DNA from: CATQHS01 sp965203375
GTDB lineage: Bacteria; Actinomycetota; Acidimicrobiia; Acidimicrobiales; Aldehydirespiratoraceae
Direction: 5' to 3'
Length of the DNA stretch: 64,000 bases
Assembly (NCBI GenBank): GCA_965203375.1
Contig: OZ241886.1
Coordinates: 3,596,001 to 3,660,000 of the forward strand
Within the stretch, counting starts at the first letter, position 1. Every line of letters begins with the position of its first letter. A model generated the notes under the pieces. That model was not told the origin of the DNA. It did no database searches and saw nothing but the letters and a program-made list of their open reading frames with translations. The translations under genes were made by a program, and so were the position numbers. This document shows, in pieces, positions 1-7,785 of the stretch.

Positions 1-104
1 GTGGCGTACAGGGGGTAGGCGACCAGGATCATGCCCAGCGAGACCGAGAACAGGAAGGCGGCCGCGTACTGCGCGGCGCTGTCCCGCTCTATCCGGATGG
101 TCAT
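1..104 (-). CDS. N-terminal fragment of a membrane protein, cut by the window edge
   Basis: Only the first 34 or so codons are inside the window, starting from an ATG at 104. The visible part is a short charged stretch (MTIRIERDS) followed by a hydrophobic segment (AAFLFSVSLGMILVAYPLYA), which looks like the first transmembrane helix of a polytopic transporter such as an MFS protein. It is transcribed in the same direction as the aldehyde dehydrogenase at 212-1714 and lies downstream of it. The family assignment is a guess from one helix. Confidence 0.5.
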   Translation of the reverse strand, partial: MTIRIERDSAAQYAAAFLFSVSLGMILVAYPLYA

Positions 105-211
105 GGGCGCACTGTCGGGCTAACGGCTGGACGGATGGCGGACGGGCCGGCGGCAGGCTAACGGACTGACGGGCCGAGGGGGGCGGAAGCGGGCGCGGGC
201 TTGCCAGCGGG

Positions 212-1714
212 CTACCGGCTGGGGCGGACGCTGACGCTGATGGCCTTGGACCGGGTGTGGCTGATGATGTCGTCGACCAGCCCCAGCTCCTTGCCGATGC
301 CGGACTGCTTCCAGCCGCCGAAGGGGACCCCCGGGTAGCGCACCTCCACGTCGTTCACCCACACGTAGCCGGCGTCGATGGAGCGGGCCGCGTGCAGGGC
401 CCGGTCGATGTCGTTGCTCCAGATGCTGGCGGTGAGCCCGTAGGGGGTGTCGTTGGCCATCTCTATGGCCCGGGCCGGGTCGGTCCAGGCGGTGACGGCC
501 AGCACCGGCCCGAAGATCTCATCGGCGGCCAGGGTGGCGCCGTGCTCGACCGAGTCGAACACGGCCGGGCGCACGAAGGCCCCGGCGGACAGGTCGGGGT
601 CGGCGGGGGGCTCGCCGCCGGTGCGGAGGCGGCCGCCCTCGGCCAGGCCGGTGCGGACGTAGCCGAGGATCCGGTCGCGGTGGGCGTGCGACACCATGCA
701 GCCCATGTCGGTGGCCGGATCGTCGGGCATGCCGATGCGGATGGTCTCGGTCTGGTCCACCACCCGGTCCACCACCTCGGAGGCGATGGAGGCGTGGATC
801 AGCAGCCGGCTGGTGGCGCCGCAGCTCTGGCCGCCCACCCGGGCGAAGTTGGAGCCCTTCACCACCGCGGCCGCGGCCACCGAGGGGTCGACGTCGCCGA
901 AGATCACGATGGGGTTCTTGCCCCCCAGCTCCAAGGTGACGCTCTTGAGCACCCCCGAGGACCCGGCCGCGGCCTGCACGGCCAGCCCGGTGGGCAGCGA
1001 CCCGGTGAACGAGATGCGGGGAACGCCGCGGTGGGCGACCAGAGCCGCGCCAGCCTCGGCCCCGCCGCTGACGACGTTGAGCACCCCGGCGGGCAGCAGA
1101 TCCGCGGCCAGAGAGGCCACGACCAGCGGCGACAGCGGGGTCTGCTCGGCCGGCTTGAGCACCACCGCGTTGCCCGCGGCCAGGGCCGGGGCGATCTTCA
1201 TGCAGGCGAACAGGGTGGGGTGGTTGTAGGCGCAGATGGCGCCCACCACCCCCCAGGGCGCGGGCTCGGTGAAGTGCAGCCCGGCGGGGGTGGCCGGGAT
1301 GGTGCGGCCGTGCAGTTCGGGGGCCACCCCGGCGATGGTCTGGAGGAACTTGCCGCCCTTGGCCGCGCTGGCGGTCATGGACCCCACCGCGGTGCCCCCG
1401 TCGCGGGCGTCGAGCAGGCCGAGCCGCTCGGACTCGGCGGCCACCCGCCGGCCCAGCTCGGCCAGCCGGGCCGCCCGCTCCCCCAAGCCCAGGGCCGCCC
1501 AGGCCGGCTGAGCCTGCCGGGCCGCCTCCACCGCCCGGTCCACGTCGCCCGCCCCGGCCTGGTGGACCCGGGCCAGCACCCCGGCGGTGGCCGGGTTCAG
1601 GTCGTCAGCGACGGCGCCGTCGGCGGCGGCCTCCTCCCGGCCGCCGATCCACAGGGGGACCTCCTCGGGGGCGTCGGGCCGGGCCGGCAGGTCGAGCAGG
1701 TCGGCTAGAGCCAC
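212..1714 (-). CDS. NAD(P)+-dependent aldehyde dehydrogenase
   Basis: This 500-residue protein has the usual ALDH length and architecture. It should oxidise an aldehyde to a carboxylate with NAD(P)+ in the cytosol. The Rossmann region carries YNHP around residue 164 (the oxyanion Asn), the general base lies in LELGGKNP (Glu262) and the nucleophile in GGQSCGA (Cys298). The start is a GTG at 1714 with a GAGGAA Shine-Dalgarno about 9 bases upstream. A second ALDH lies 1 kb upstream with a PqqC-like oxygenase between them, so the three may serve one degradative route. The substrate cannot be read from the sequence; the overall pattern is closest to betaine or aromatic aldehyde dehydrogenases. Confidence 0.93.
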   Translation of the reverse strand: MALADLLDLPARPDAPEEVPLWIGGREEAAADGAVADDLNPATAGVLARVHQAGAGDVDRAVEAARQAQPAWAALGLGERAARLAELGRRVAAESERLGLLDARDGGTAVGSMTASAAKGGKFLQTIAGVAPELHGRTIPATPAGLHFTEPAPWGVVGAICAYNHPTLFACMKIAPALAAGNAVVLKPAEQTPLSPLVVASLAADLLPAGVLNVVSGGAEAGAALVAHRGVPRISFTGSLPTGLAVQAAAGSSGVLKSVTLELGGKNPIVIFGDVDPSVAAAAVVKGSNFARVGGQSCGATSRLLIHASIASEVVDRVVDQTETIRIGMPDDPATDMGCMVSHAHRDRILGYVRTGLAEGGRLRTGGEPPADPDLSAGAFVRPAVFDSVEHGATLAADEIFGPVLAVTAWTDPARAIEMANDTPYGLTASIWSNDIDRALHAARSIDAGYVWVNDVEVRYPGVPFGGWKQSGIGKELGLVDDIISHTRSKAISVSVRPSR

Positions 1715-1828
1715 GTTCGCATTCCTCGCTTTTCGCTCAGCTTGCCGGGGACGGGGCCGGTTTCGGGCCGACGCCAGCCCTGGCGGCCTTCAACGTTGCC
1801 GGGGCGGGGCCGGGGCGAGACGGCTGGA

Positions 1829-2542
1829 TCAGCTCGCCGCGGCCAGCTCGGGGTACCACTGGCGGCCCTCGACGTACTGGAGCCAGAGGCCGTCCATGTA
1901 GAACCACCGCTTCATGGCGGCCGAGCGGACCGCGGCGATGGCGTCGCTCTGGCTGCGCTCGTCGGTGGAGTGCTTGGTGACGATCTCGAACCCGGCGTCG
2001 CCGTGCTCGACGTCGGCGGTGATGTGCAGCAGGAAGAACTCGATCTCGTTGTCGGTGAAGCCGTAGACATCCCGCATGGCGGGCACCAGGGGCCGGTACA
2101 GGTCGGGCACCTGGGACTCCAGCCCGATGGTCAGCACGGCGACGCCCTCCAGGACGCTCTTGGTCATCAGCGTGTTGACGATGAAGTCCTTGAGCGCGGC
2201 GGTGGTGGGCAGGTCCGGGGCCGAGCGGCCCTCCTCGATGCTCATCCCCAGGGCCATGCCGAACTTCGAGAGCTTGTCGACGTGGCGCTCGACGGGGTCC
2301 TCCTCCTCGTTGAGGTTCTCCAGCAGCAGCATCCGGGCGTCGGGCCAGTCGCAGAGCCCGTACATGATCCCCGAGTAGCGGGAGGCGTTGCTCACGAAGT
2401 TGTAGTGCTGCTGGCAGTAGGCCCTCATGGCCTCCTTGGACAGCTCGCCCGCGGCCCAGGTCTTGAAGAACGGGTGGTTCTTCGAGTGCCACTCGTCCCG
2501 GGCCGCCTCCAGGGCGCTCCGGTACTCGCTCGGACCAAGCAT
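1829..2542 (-). CDS. PqqC/TenA-like (heme-oxygenase-fold) iron-type oxygenase
   Basis: The protein has 237 residues. It resembles the PqqC-like, heme-oxygenase-fold group that includes CADD/TenA-like enzymes and diiron oxidases. Signs are the helical repeat character, the segment AYCQQHYNFVSNASRYSG near the N-terminus, and spaced Glu/His residues including EEEDPVERH, EFFLLHITADVEH and TKHS. These could be metal ligands. A start at 2542 is preferred because a perfect AGGAGGT lies at 2549-2555, six bases upstream; the longer in-frame start at 2569 has no comparable site. It sits between two aldehyde dehydrogenases on the same strand, so an oxidative step that yields or consumes an aldehyde is plausible. 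The exact reaction is not known. Confidence 0.75.
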   Translation of the reverse strand: MLGPSEYRSALEAARDEWHSKNHPFFKTWAAGELSKEAMRAYCQQHYNFVSNASRYSGIMYGLCDWPDARMLLLENLNEEEDPVERHVDKLSKFGMALGMSIEEGRSAPDLPTTAALKDFIVNTLMTKSVLEGVAVLTIGLESQVPDLYRPLVPAMRDVYGFTDNEIEFFLLHITADVEHGDAGFEIVTKHSTDERSQSDAIAAVRSAAMKRWFYMDGLWLQYVEGRQWYPELAAAS

Positions 2543-2695
2543 CTGCCTACCTCCTGTTCGGTCTTCCAACCGTAGGACCGCCGAAGGATCGGCGCCACCC
2601 GGCCCGGAACACCCTGGTCAGGGCCGTGTCCAGGCGGTCGGGGGGCGGCGCCGTCCGGTCAGGGCGCTCCGGGCGGTCGGGGCGGCGGCACCCGG

Positions 2696-4135
2696 TCAAG
2701 ACCGCACGTAGACGGTCTTGGTGCGGGTGAAGAAGTCCAGGGACGACTCGCCGCCCTCGGCCCAGCCCGCGCCGGAGTGCCCGTAGCCCTCGAAGGGCAC
2801 GTGGAACGGCACCCCGGTGAGGGGCGAGTTCACCTTCACGGTGCCGGCCCGGGAGCCCTGCCAGAACCGGCGGGCCACCGAGATGTCGGAGGTCACGATG
2901 CCCGAGGTGAGGCCGAAGGCGGTGGCGTTGGCCATGTCCACCGCCTCGTCGATGTCGCGCACCCGCTCGTAGGTGATGACCGGGCCGAAGATCTCCTCGG
3001 TGGTCAGCGGGCCGGGCTCGGGGTCGACCAGCAGGGCGGGGGCGAAGCGGCCCTCCCGCCAGCCCGAGGGCCTGACCACCCGCTCGGCCTGGTCGCCGGC
3101 CGCGGTCACGTACTCCTCGATGCGCTCGGACTCCTTGTCGGAGACCAGAATGCCCAGCTCGTCGGGGCCGTCGGCGTCGGCCATGGCCTCCACGTGGCCC
3201 GACAGCCTCTCCAGGAGCTGGTCGTACACCGCGTCGTGGACCAGCACCCGGCCCGCGGCGGTGCATATCTGGCCGTTGTTGCGGAAGCTGGAGGCGCCGA
3301 TGACGGCCATGGCCTTGTCCAAGTCGGCGTCGGACCAGACCACCAGCGTGTTCTTGCCCCCCAGCTCGGCCTGGAAGGGGACTTCCATCCGCAGCCGGCG
3401 GCGGATGGCCACCGCGGCCTCATAGGAGCCGGTGAGGCTCACGCCGTCGAGCTCGGGGGCCTCCAGCAGCTCCTTCTCGATGACCGAGCTGCGGCCGACG
3501 GTGGCCGAGATGAGGCCGGGGTCGAGGCCGGCGTCGATCAGGGTGGCCGCGATCAGCATCCCGGTGATGCCCGCGTTGGTGGACGGCTTGAACACCACGG
3601 CGTTGCCCGCGGCCAGCGCGGCCGACAGCTTGCGGATGGGGATGGTGAACGGGAAGTTCCAGGGGGTGATCAGGGCCACCGTCCCGAGGGGCTCGATGAC
3701 GGTGAATATGTCCTCGTCGAAGTCGGTGCGGTAGGTGGCGCCCAGGCGGCGGTAGCCCAGCTCGGCGTAGTAATCGAGCACGGCCGCCCCCTTGGCCACC
3801 TCGACCTCGGCCTCCGAGGCCGGCTTGCCCATGTCGGCCGACATGACCGGGGCCAGCTCGCCGGCCCTCTGGCGGAACAGCGCCGCGGCCCGGTGCAGCA
3901 CCTCGGCCCGGGCGGCCGGTCCCAGCCCGGCCCAGCGGGGGGCGGCCTCGGACGCCGCCCGGTAGGCGGCCTGGACGTCGGCGGGGCCGGCCGAGCGCAG
4001 CACGGCCAGGATGCGGCCGTCGGCGCGGCTGACCAGCTTCTCCTCGGGACCGGACCCGGCGACGACCTCGCCGCCGATCAGGATGCCGACCTCGTCGCTG
4101 TCGCCGACGGTCACTCGGTTGGGTATGAGCGTCAC
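2696..4135 (-). CDS. Aldehyde dehydrogenase (second paralogue)
   Basis: The protein has 479 residues when started at the GTG at 4135, which has GGAGG at 4143-4147, seven bases upstream. A start at 4201 would add 22 residues without a good ribosome site. Hallmarks are TPWNFPF (Asn160), AELGGKN (Glu257) and NNGQICTAAGR (Cys291). The pattern is that of the broad ALDH superfamily, similar to succinate-semialdehyde and benzaldehyde dehydrogenases. It lies upstream of and in the same direction as the PqqC-like gene and the first ALDH, and could be co-transcribed with them. It is divergent from the MFS transporter at 4220; the 84-bp gap must hold both promoters. Confidence 0.92.
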   Translation of the reverse strand: MTLIPNRVTVGDSDEVGILIGGEVVAGSGPEEKLVSRADGRILAVLRSAGPADVQAAYRAASEAAPRWAGLGPAARAEVLHRAAALFRQRAGELAPVMSADMGKPASEAEVEVAKGAAVLDYYAELGYRRLGATYRTDFDEDIFTVIEPLGTVALITPWNFPFTIPIRKLSAALAAGNAVVFKPSTNAGITGMLIAATLIDAGLDPGLISATVGRSSVIEKELLEAPELDGVSLTGSYEAAVAIRRRLRMEVPFQAELGGKNTLVVWSDADLDKAMAVIGASSFRNNGQICTAAGRVLVHDAVYDQLLERLSGHVEAMADADGPDELGILVSDKESERIEEYVTAAGDQAERVVRPSGWREGRFAPALLVDPEPGPLTTEEIFGPVITYERVRDIDEAVDMANATAFGLTSGIVTSDISVARRFWQGSRAGTVKVNSPLTGVPFHVPFEGYGHSGAGWAEGGESSLDFFTRTKTVYVRS

Positions 4136-4219
4136 TTGGTTGCCTCCGGGGGGCTCGGGCGGTGGCCGGTTACGATATTGCCGCGGGTCGGAAGGGTCCA
4201 ACGAGAGGTGAGCTTCACA

Positions 4220-5635
4220 GTGCCCGGTCGCTTCGGACCCGGTCAGGGGCCTTTCTTTTCGCCGGATGCCGGGCCTGCTCCGGCGGTCGGGTTCGGCGGG
4301 CTGGTGGCCGTGGCCATGGCCGTGACCGCGGTGACCAACCTGTCTCCGCTGCTGTCCAGCGGGCTGGCCGTGCAGATCCAGGGCGACCTGGACTTCGACG
4401 ACGCCGCCCTGGGGCTGACCGTCGGCGCGTTCTACTTGGCCGGGGCGCTGGGATCGGTTCTGTCGGGCCGGATCGTGGAGCGGGTCGGGCCCCGGGCGGC
4501 GCTGCGGTTCACGGCCCTGGCCACCGCCGGGGTGCTGCTGGCCACCGGGGCGGCGGCCGGCTCGTGGGCCGTCCTGACCGGGCTGGTGGGCCTGGCCGGG
4601 CTGGCCAACGCCCTCGCCCAGCCCGCCACCAACCTCTACATAGCCCGGGGCGTCCGGCCCGGCCGGCAGGGCCTGGCCATCGGCGTCCAGAAGTCGGGCA
4701 TCCCAGCCGCGGCCCTGCTGGGCGGGCTGGCCGTGCCCACCCTGGGCCTGACCGTCGGCTGGAGCTGGGCCTTCGTGATCGGGGCCCTGCTGGCCCTGGC
4801 CGCCTCGGCCTACGTGCCCTCGGTTCCGCCGAAGCCGGAGCGGTCGGCGGAGGCGGGGGCAGCCGAAGCGGCGGATGGGCCTCCGGCGGGGGCAGCTTCA
4901 GGCCAGGCGGCGGACGGGCCTCCGGCGGACGGGTTGGCGGACGGGCCTCCGGCAGCCGAAGCGGAGGACGGGCCTTCGGCTGATGGGCCTTCGGCGGACG
5001 GATCGCCGGACGGGTCGAGGACGGCGGAGTCTCAGACCAATGCGGCCTCGGCTCGGCCCGACGTGCCGACCCGGCTGCTGGCCGCGCTGGCCACCGCCAC
5101 CGGCCTGGCCGCGGCCGGGTCGGGGTCGCTCAGCGGGTTCTTCGTGGTGTCCAGCGTCGGGACCGGCGTGGACGAGGGAACGGCCGGGTTCCTGCTGGGC
5201 GCGGGCAGCTTGGTGGGCATCGCCGTCCGCCTGATTCTGGGAGCGATGGCCGACCGGGGCGCCATCGGGGCCTGGAACACCCTCACCGTGATGTTCCTGG
5301 TGGCGGCGGCGTCGTTCGGGGGGCTGGCCACCGGCTCGGAGGCCGTGCTGATCGCGGTGCTGCCGTTCGCCTTCGCCACCGCCTTCGCCTGGCCCAGCCT
5401 CTACCACCTAGCCGTGGTGCGGGCCAACCCGTCGGCGCCGGGCGCGGCCACCGGGATCACCATGACCGGGAGCTACACCGGGGCGGTGGGCGGTCCGCTG
5501 GTGTTCGGTCTGGTGGCCGACTTGGCCTCCTACGGCTGGGCCTGGGGGGTGGCGGTAGTTTTCATGGCCGCGGCCGCGGCGGTGATGACGGTGGTGGGCC
5601 GCTTCATCGACGACCGCAGGGAAGGGGCGCCATGA
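4220..5635 (+). CDS. Major facilitator superfamily transporter with repetitive central loop
   Basis: A 471-residue polytopic membrane protein with two halves of about six helices, as in MFS carriers. The GTG start at 4220 is chosen because AGAGGTGA lies at 4204-4211, eight bases upstream. The first half has a loop SGRIVERVGPR after helix 2, the place of the MFS motif A. The two halves are separated by an unusually long hydrophilic loop (about residues 203-277) made of degenerate ADGPPA-type repeats; the DNA there is a run of related 18-base units. The stop overlaps the first mini-ORF in ATGA, and the C-terminus RFIDDRREGAP reappears in each mini-ORF. It is probably co-transcribed with the alcohol dehydrogenase. 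The substrate is unknown. Confidence 0.85.
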   Translation: MPGRFGPGQGPFFSPDAGPAPAVGFGGLVAVAMAVTAVTNLSPLLSSGLAVQIQGDLDFDDAALGLTVGAFYLAGALGSVLSGRIVERVGPRAALRFTALATAGVLLATGAAAGSWAVLTGLVGLAGLANALAQPATNLYIARGVRPGRQGLAIGVQKSGIPAAALLGGLAVPTLGLTVGWSWAFVIGALLALAASAYVPSVPPKPERSAEAGAAEAADGPPAGAASGQAADGPPADGLADGPPAAEAEDGPSADGPSADGSPDGSRTAESQTNAASARPDVPTRLLAALATATGLAAAGSGSLSGFFVVSSVGTGVDEGTAGFLLGAGSLVGIAVRLILGAMADRGAIGAWNTLTVMFLVAAASFGGLATGSEAVLIAVLPFAFATAFAWPSLYHLAVVRANPSAPGAATGITMTGSYTGAVGGPLVFGLVADLASYGWAWGVAVVFMAAAAAVMTVVGRFIDDRREGAP

Positions 5636-5694
5636 CCGCTGCCGGAAGTCCGCCGAGGCATCTCATCAAGAATCGGAGGGAGGGGGAGGCATGA
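5632..5694 (+). CDS. Mini-ORF 1 of a three-unit overlapping chain (20 aa)
   Basis: ATG at 5632 overlaps the MFS stop in ATGA and the ORF ends in TGA at 5692-5694, again overlapping the next ATG. The encoded peptide runs MTAAGSPPR, then HLIKNRREGEA. It is the most diverged of the three units. Whether it is translated is unknown, but it has the geometry of a translationally coupled leader. The peptide end resembles the end of the MFS protein (RFIDDRREGAP), so it probably arose by tandem duplication of the MFS/ADH gene junction. Confidence 0.4.
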   Translation: MTAAGSPPRHLIKNRREGEA

Positions 5695-5753
5695 CCGCTG
5701 CCGGAAGTCCGCCGAGGCGACTCATCGACGACCGCAGGGAGGGGGAGGCATGA
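5691..5753 (+). CDS. Mini-ORF 2 of the overlapping chain (20 aa)
   Basis: The second 59-bp unit encodes MTAAGSPPR, then RLIDDRREGEA. A purine-rich ribosome site, GGAGGGAGGGGGAGG, lies directly before its ATG at 5691. Its stop overlaps the ATG of unit 3 in ATGA. Because 59 is not a multiple of three, each unit shifts frame and is forced to terminate exactly at the next start. Confidence 0.4.
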   Translation: MTAAGSPPRRLIDDRREGEA

Positions 5754-5812
5754 CCGCTGCCGGAAGTCCGCCGAGGCGCTTCATCGACGACCGCAGGGAG
5801 GGGGAGGCATGA
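5750..5812 (+). CDS. Mini-ORF 3 of the overlapping chain (20 aa)
   Basis: The third unit encodes MTAAGSPPR, then RFIDDRREGEA, the copy closest to the MFS C-terminus. Its TGA at 5810-5812 overlaps the ATG of the alcohol dehydrogenase at 5809. Ribosomes that finish this peptide are therefore placed on the dehydrogenase start. The ADH itself begins with ATGACC like the units, showing that the repeat was copied from this junction. Confidence 0.4.
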   Translation: MTAAGSPPRRFIDDRREGEA

Positions 5813-6894
5813 CCACGGCGAGAGCGGCCACGCTGGTGGGGCCGGAGCGGCTCGAGATACGGGAGTACCCGATCCCCGAGGTGGCCCCCGACGGGGCGCT
5901 CATGCGCATCGGGCTGGGCGGGGTCTGCGGCACCGACGTGAAGTACTTCCGGGGCCGGATCGACATGCCCTACCCGGTGATCCTGGGCCACGAGATCTTC
6001 GGCCGGATCGAGCGGCTGGGGTCGCAGGCGGCCCGCATCCACGGGGTGGCCGAGGGAGATCGGGTGGTGCTCAAGGGCTCTCGGGGCTGCGGCCACTGCC
6101 GGGACTGCCGGGCCGGCGCGCCCCGGTTCTGCCCGCGGCGCACCGCCTACGGCAGCCGGACCGGCGCCGCCGACCCGCCCCACCTGTTCGGGGGGCTGGC
6201 CGACTACCTGTACGTGAACCCCGACGCCATGCTGTTCAAGGTGGGCGACGGCCTCAGCGACGAGGCGGCGGTGCTGTGCGGGTCGGTGATGGCCAACGGC
6301 TACCAGTGGGCGGTGCTGCACGGCGGGGCGACCTTCGGCGACACCGTGCTGATCCAGGGGCCGGGCCAGCAGGGCCTGGCCTGCACCTGGGCCGCCCGAT
6401 CCGCCGGCGCGGCCCGGGTGCTGGTCAGCGGCACCGCGGCCGACGCCGACCGGCTGGCCCTGTGCCGGGCCTGGGGGGCGGACGCGGTGATCGACGCCGG
6501 CGACGCCGACGTGGCCGAGGCGGTGGCCGACTTCACCGGCGGGGCCATGGCCGACGTGGTGGTGGACGTGAGCGGCAGCCCCGACGCGCTGGCCTCCTCG
6601 GTGGCCTCGGTGCGGCGGCGGGGCACCCTGGTGCTGGCCGGGCTCACCGGCGGCGGCCGGCGGGTGCCGGTGGAGATCGACGCCCTGGTCTGGAACGAGA
6701 TCCGCCTGCAGGGGGCGTTCACCGCCGGCAGCGCCGCGCTGGAGGCCACCATGGCGCTGGTGGAGGCCACCGGCTTCGACGCGGCCTCGATGGTCAGCCA
6801 CACCTTCGGCCTCGACGACACCGAGTTGTGCATCCGGGCCGTGGGCGGCGAGGTGGACGGCACCTACCCGATCAAAGCCGTGATCCGCCCATGA
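5809..6894 (+). CDS. Zinc-dependent MDR-family alcohol dehydrogenase
   Basis: This 361-residue enzyme of the medium-chain dehydrogenase family should interconvert an alcohol and a carbonyl with NAD(P). The catalytic zinc site is formed by Cys40 (GGVCGTD) and His61-Glu62 (GHE). The structural zinc lobe has four cysteines at 94, 97, 100 and 108. The nucleotide-binding segment is LIQGPGQQG, a GxGxxG variant. The last Rossmann and C-terminal segments are complete. The ATG start at 5809 overlaps the stop of mini-ORF 3. Together with the upstream MFS carrier it forms a likely uptake and oxidation pair. The substrate is not identifiable; threonine or sorbitol dehydrogenase-like enzymes are the nearest patterns. 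Confidence 0.9.
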   Translation: MTTARAATLVGPERLEIREYPIPEVAPDGALMRIGLGGVCGTDVKYFRGRIDMPYPVILGHEIFGRIERLGSQAARIHGVAEGDRVVLKGSRGCGHCRDCRAGAPRFCPRRTAYGSRTGAADPPHLFGGLADYLYVNPDAMLFKVGDGLSDEAAVLCGSVMANGYQWAVLHGGATFGDTVLIQGPGQQGLACTWAARSAGAARVLVSGTAADADRLALCRAWGADAVIDAGDADVAEAVADFTGGAMADVVVDVSGSPDALASSVASVRRRGTLVLAGLTGGGRRVPVEIDALVWNEIRLQGAFTAGSAALEATMALVEATGFDAASMVSHTFGLDDTELCIRAVGGEVDGTYPIKAVIRP

Positions 6895-6913
6895 GCGCTA
6901 CTCTCGGCGGCTG

Positions 6914-7648
6914 ATGGCAACCACCGACCGAGACGAGGCATCGCTGGCCGTCGGGGTGCTCAAAACGGCCCGGGCTGTGCTGGCGATCACACCTGCGGAG
7001 CTGGCCAGCGCCGCGGGATGCGCCGAGGCGTTGGTGTGCTCTGTTGAGGCCGGCGATCTGGACCCGACGCTCGACACCCTCGATCGCATCGTCAACGCCG
7101 TCGGGCTCGAAATCCGGGCCGGCCCCCACCGGCCCACCGGCCATTACCGCGGGCCGGGGGTTGATCATGACGAGGTCGAGAGGCTCCGGGAGAAGCTGAC
7201 TGCTCTAAACCGGTTGCGCGACGAGTTGGGCGCTGGCCCTCCGGGACCGCCGACAGGCGCACAGCCCGAGTGGGACGGCCAGGATCCGGCGCCGGGTCGT
7301 CAGTTCGGTTCCGGTCCGACCCGCACTGACGGCGGGGGCTGGGCTGCGCTGGTAGTGCGGTCCGCTCGGGCCGAGGCGGGTGTGACGTCCTGTCAGTACG
7401 CAGCATCGGCGAGCATCACGGAGGCCGACCTGGACCGGATTGAGTCCGGCGAACTACGCCCACCGGTTGGCGAACTGGCCCGGCTTCTCGACAACGCCGG
7501 TACTGGGCTGCGAATACGCCTCGAGCCCTACGACGACCATGACGACGGCCTGCACCTCAAAGCGCTCGCCGACCCCGAATTGCACGATCAACGCATGCGC
7601 AGAAACCGCGAAGTCTTCGCGGGTGCCACCGGCCCCGCCACCCGGTGA
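6914..7648 (+). CDS. XRE-type transcriptional regulator with two HTH domains
   Basis: The protein has 244 residues and two helix-turn-helix domains of the Cro/C1 type. The first lies at about residues 16-67 (LKTARAVLAITPAELASAAG, then VEAGDLDPTLDTLDRI). The second lies at about 147-205 (VVRSARAEAGVT, then RIESGELRPPVGELARLL). A proline/glycine-rich linker separates them. The C-terminal RMRRNREVFAG is typical of small regulators that precede a nucleotidyltransferase gene. The stop overlaps a GTG that opens a 43-codon nucleotidyltransferase-like remnant. It is probably the DNA-binding partner of a two-gene toxin/antitoxin-like or defence pair whose second gene has decayed here. Confidence 0.75.
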   Translation: MATTDRDEASLAVGVLKTARAVLAITPAELASAAGCAEALVCSVEAGDLDPTLDTLDRIVNAVGLEIRAGPHRPTGHYRGPGVDHDEVERLREKLTALNRLRDELGAGPPGPPTGAQPEWDGQDPAPGRQFGSGPTRTDGGGWAALVVRSARAEAGVTSCQYAASASITEADLDRIESGELRPPVGELARLLDNAGTGLRIRLEPYDDHDDGLHLKALADPELHDQRMRRNREVFAGATGPATR

Positions 7649-7776
7649 CCGAGGCCGCTGGCAAAGCTGCCCCCAGCGAGAACCTCGACCGGATCGCCGC
7701 GGCTCTCGTCCGCCATGGAGTCAACTTCGTTGACACTGCTGGCTGCTCAGCTCGACGAGCGCACGAACCAACCTGA
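7645..7776 (+). pseudogene. Truncated nucleotidyltransferase-like remnant
   Basis: The GTG at 7645 overlaps the regulator stop in GTGA. The 43-codon frame contains ENLDRIAAALVRHGVNFVDT, which resembles the first strand-helix of MNT/AbiEii-type nucleotidyltransferases (typically LxRHGVxFVVIGG followed by the catalytic G-S/D-D motif). After HGVNFVDTAG the similarity stops and the frame ends at 7776 without the catalytic GSxxxxDxD. I infer a gene lost by deletion, leaving its coupled start. The family match rests on a short segment. Confidence 0.45.
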
Positions 7777-7785
7777 CGGGCCTGG

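Larger units (their letters stand above)
5600..5812 (+). repeat. 59-bp tandem repeat at the MFS/ADH gene junction
   Basis: Three units start with ATGACC at 5632, 5691 and 5750, with a partial fourth at 5809, exactly 59 bases apart. The 3' part of each unit (CTTCATCGACGACCGCAGGG and variants) matches the 3' end of the MFS gene at 5611-5630. The unit is thus a copy of MFS tail plus start codon. Units differ by a few substitutions; unit 1 is the most diverged (AAGAATCGG in place of GACGACCGC). Confidence 0.9.

Noticed and set aside
1735..1828. Regulatory repeat between the first ALDH and the oxygenase gene
   Set aside because: TTGCCGGGG-type GC-rich segments occur twice but are short and inexact, so I could not separate them from background composition.
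2777..4219. Long plus-strand open frame upstream of the MFS gene
   Set aside because: It is antisense to the second aldehyde dehydrogenase and is a by-product of GC-rich codon use. The transporter starts at 4220 behind a clear ribosome site.
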